In this document: positions 63,881 to 64,000 of the stretch, one piece after another | Layout of the letters: the number at the start of each line of letters is the position of its first letter | Numbering within the stretch: position 1 is the first letter of the stretch | Position numbers and translations under genes: made by a program | Origin: Auanema rhodensis | Lineage: Eukaryota > Nematoda > Chromadorea > Rhabditida > Rhabditidae | Assembly: GCA_964057225.1 (NCBI GenBank) | Contig: OZ059899.1 | Location: 744,001 to 808,000 of the forward strand | DNA: 64,000 nucleotides | Reading direction: 5' to 3' | Notes under the pieces: generated by a model | The model's input: only the letters and a program-made list of their open reading frames with translations | Database searches by the model: none | Told to the model about the DNA's origin: nothing

Positions 63881-64000
63881 ATGTTTTTAGATTCCGTTTT
63901 TCAAGGCAAAGACGATGGACAATGTTATTCAACGAAAAAATTAATTCTTCAGGGTGAAAATCGAAGATATAAGTGTGAACTTATATCAGTTGATATCTCG
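63881..64000 (+). repeat. Partial satellite 2 unit at the window edge
   Basis: The first 120 bases of the next unit, cut by the end of the window. It is preceded by an extra T in the T-run (ttttttt at about 63,841), which moves the unit start from the expected 63880 to 63881. This is the only length change seen in satellite 2. It also shows gcaaaaagtag and cgaagatat, variants found separately in the units at 62827 and 61423. Confidence 0.9.

Larger units (their letters stand above)
56828..64000 (+). repeat. Satellite 2 array, 351-bp monomer
   Basis: A head-to-tail array with a 351-base period. Using the atgtttttag motif or its variants as unit start, units begin at 56860, 57211, 57562 and so on to 63529 in exact 351 steps, then 63881 after a 1-base insertion. 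The monomer is about 32.5% GC (114 of 351 by hand count). Variation is by point change: aacg/atcg after the tgttattc motif, cttata/ctcata, caagct/taagct, cattgag/cattaag/cactgag, gatcgt/gattgt, and gcgaaaag/gcgtaaag/gcaaaaag. The period is almost exactly twice that of satellite 1, but I see no alignable two-fold structure inside it. The array continues past the right edge. The family is not recognised. Confidence 0.97.

Noticed and set aside
1-64000. CRISPR array
   Set aside because: The repeats are contiguous 176- and 351-base units without unique spacers of constant size, and no cas-like genes are present.
1-64000. CENP-B box
   Set aside because: I looked for TTCG followed by CGGG at the right spacing. 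Satellite 1 has no such element, and satellite 2 has TTCGAAAAA without a CGGG, so neither monomer fits.
1-64000. Telomeric repeats, tRNA, rRNA or transposon insertions
   Set aside because: I found no TTAGGG- or TTTAGGG-type runs, no tRNA-like or rRNA-like sequence, and no break in the monomer phase large enough to hold an element. The only phase shifts are -1, -1, +24 and +1 bases.

Overview
The window is pure eukaryotic satellite DNA. I see no supported protein-coding gene, tRNA, rRNA, transposon or unique-sequence island. Two unrelated-looking tandem families fill it end to end. Satellite 1 is a 176-bp monomer (about 32% GC). It runs in one orientation from base 1 to about 51,105 (about 290 monomers) and in the opposite orientation from about 51,106 to 56,830 (about 32.5 monomers). 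Satellite 2 is a 351-bp monomer (also about 32% GC) and runs from about 56,828 to the right edge (about 20.4 monomers). Both arrays run off the window, so their true sizes are larger. The setting fits centromeric, pericentromeric or other constitutive heterochromatin in a long-read assembly. I cannot name the species: I recognise neither monomer, and both plants and animals such as insects carry satellites of this size and composition.

Satellite 1 is strikingly length-stable. Unit starts stay on a strict 176-base grid, and I found only three length changes in about 322 units: two 1-base deletions (units at 7569 and 37840) and one 24-base direct duplication (50906-50953). Variation is almost all single-base and organised into marker combinations. 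These show nested higher-order structure: an 11-monomer (1,936 bp) repeat between about 2.1 and 9 kb; a 41-monomer (7,216 bp) tandem duplication (about 11.15-18.36 kb and 18.37-25.7 kb); a 70-monomer (12,320 bp) tandem duplication that re-copies the second 7-kb block plus about 5 kb to its right (18.8-31.1 kb and 31.1-about 42.3 kb); and a 7/9-monomer repeat at 45.4-49.3 kb. Each monomer carries two CACGTG hexamers and a third CACGT core spaced 32 and 34 bp apart, plus several perfect palindromes.

The orientation switch at 51,105 looks like one end of a simple inversion of about 5.7 kb. The plus array stops at monomer position about 43, and the far end of the inverted arm stops at position 44 of the same monomer, directly against satellite 2. 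Flipping 51,106-56,830 back would restore the 176-bp register. The right breakpoint shares GAA with satellite 2.

In satellite 2, 12 of 20 complete units contain a 79-codon open frame. The other 8 are broken by stops or a lost start codon, and the part outside the frame looks just as conserved, so I treat the frame as fortuitous or relic rather than a gene. The left end of this array shows a 702-bp dimeric alternation of open and broken units, and its first unit is the most diverged.
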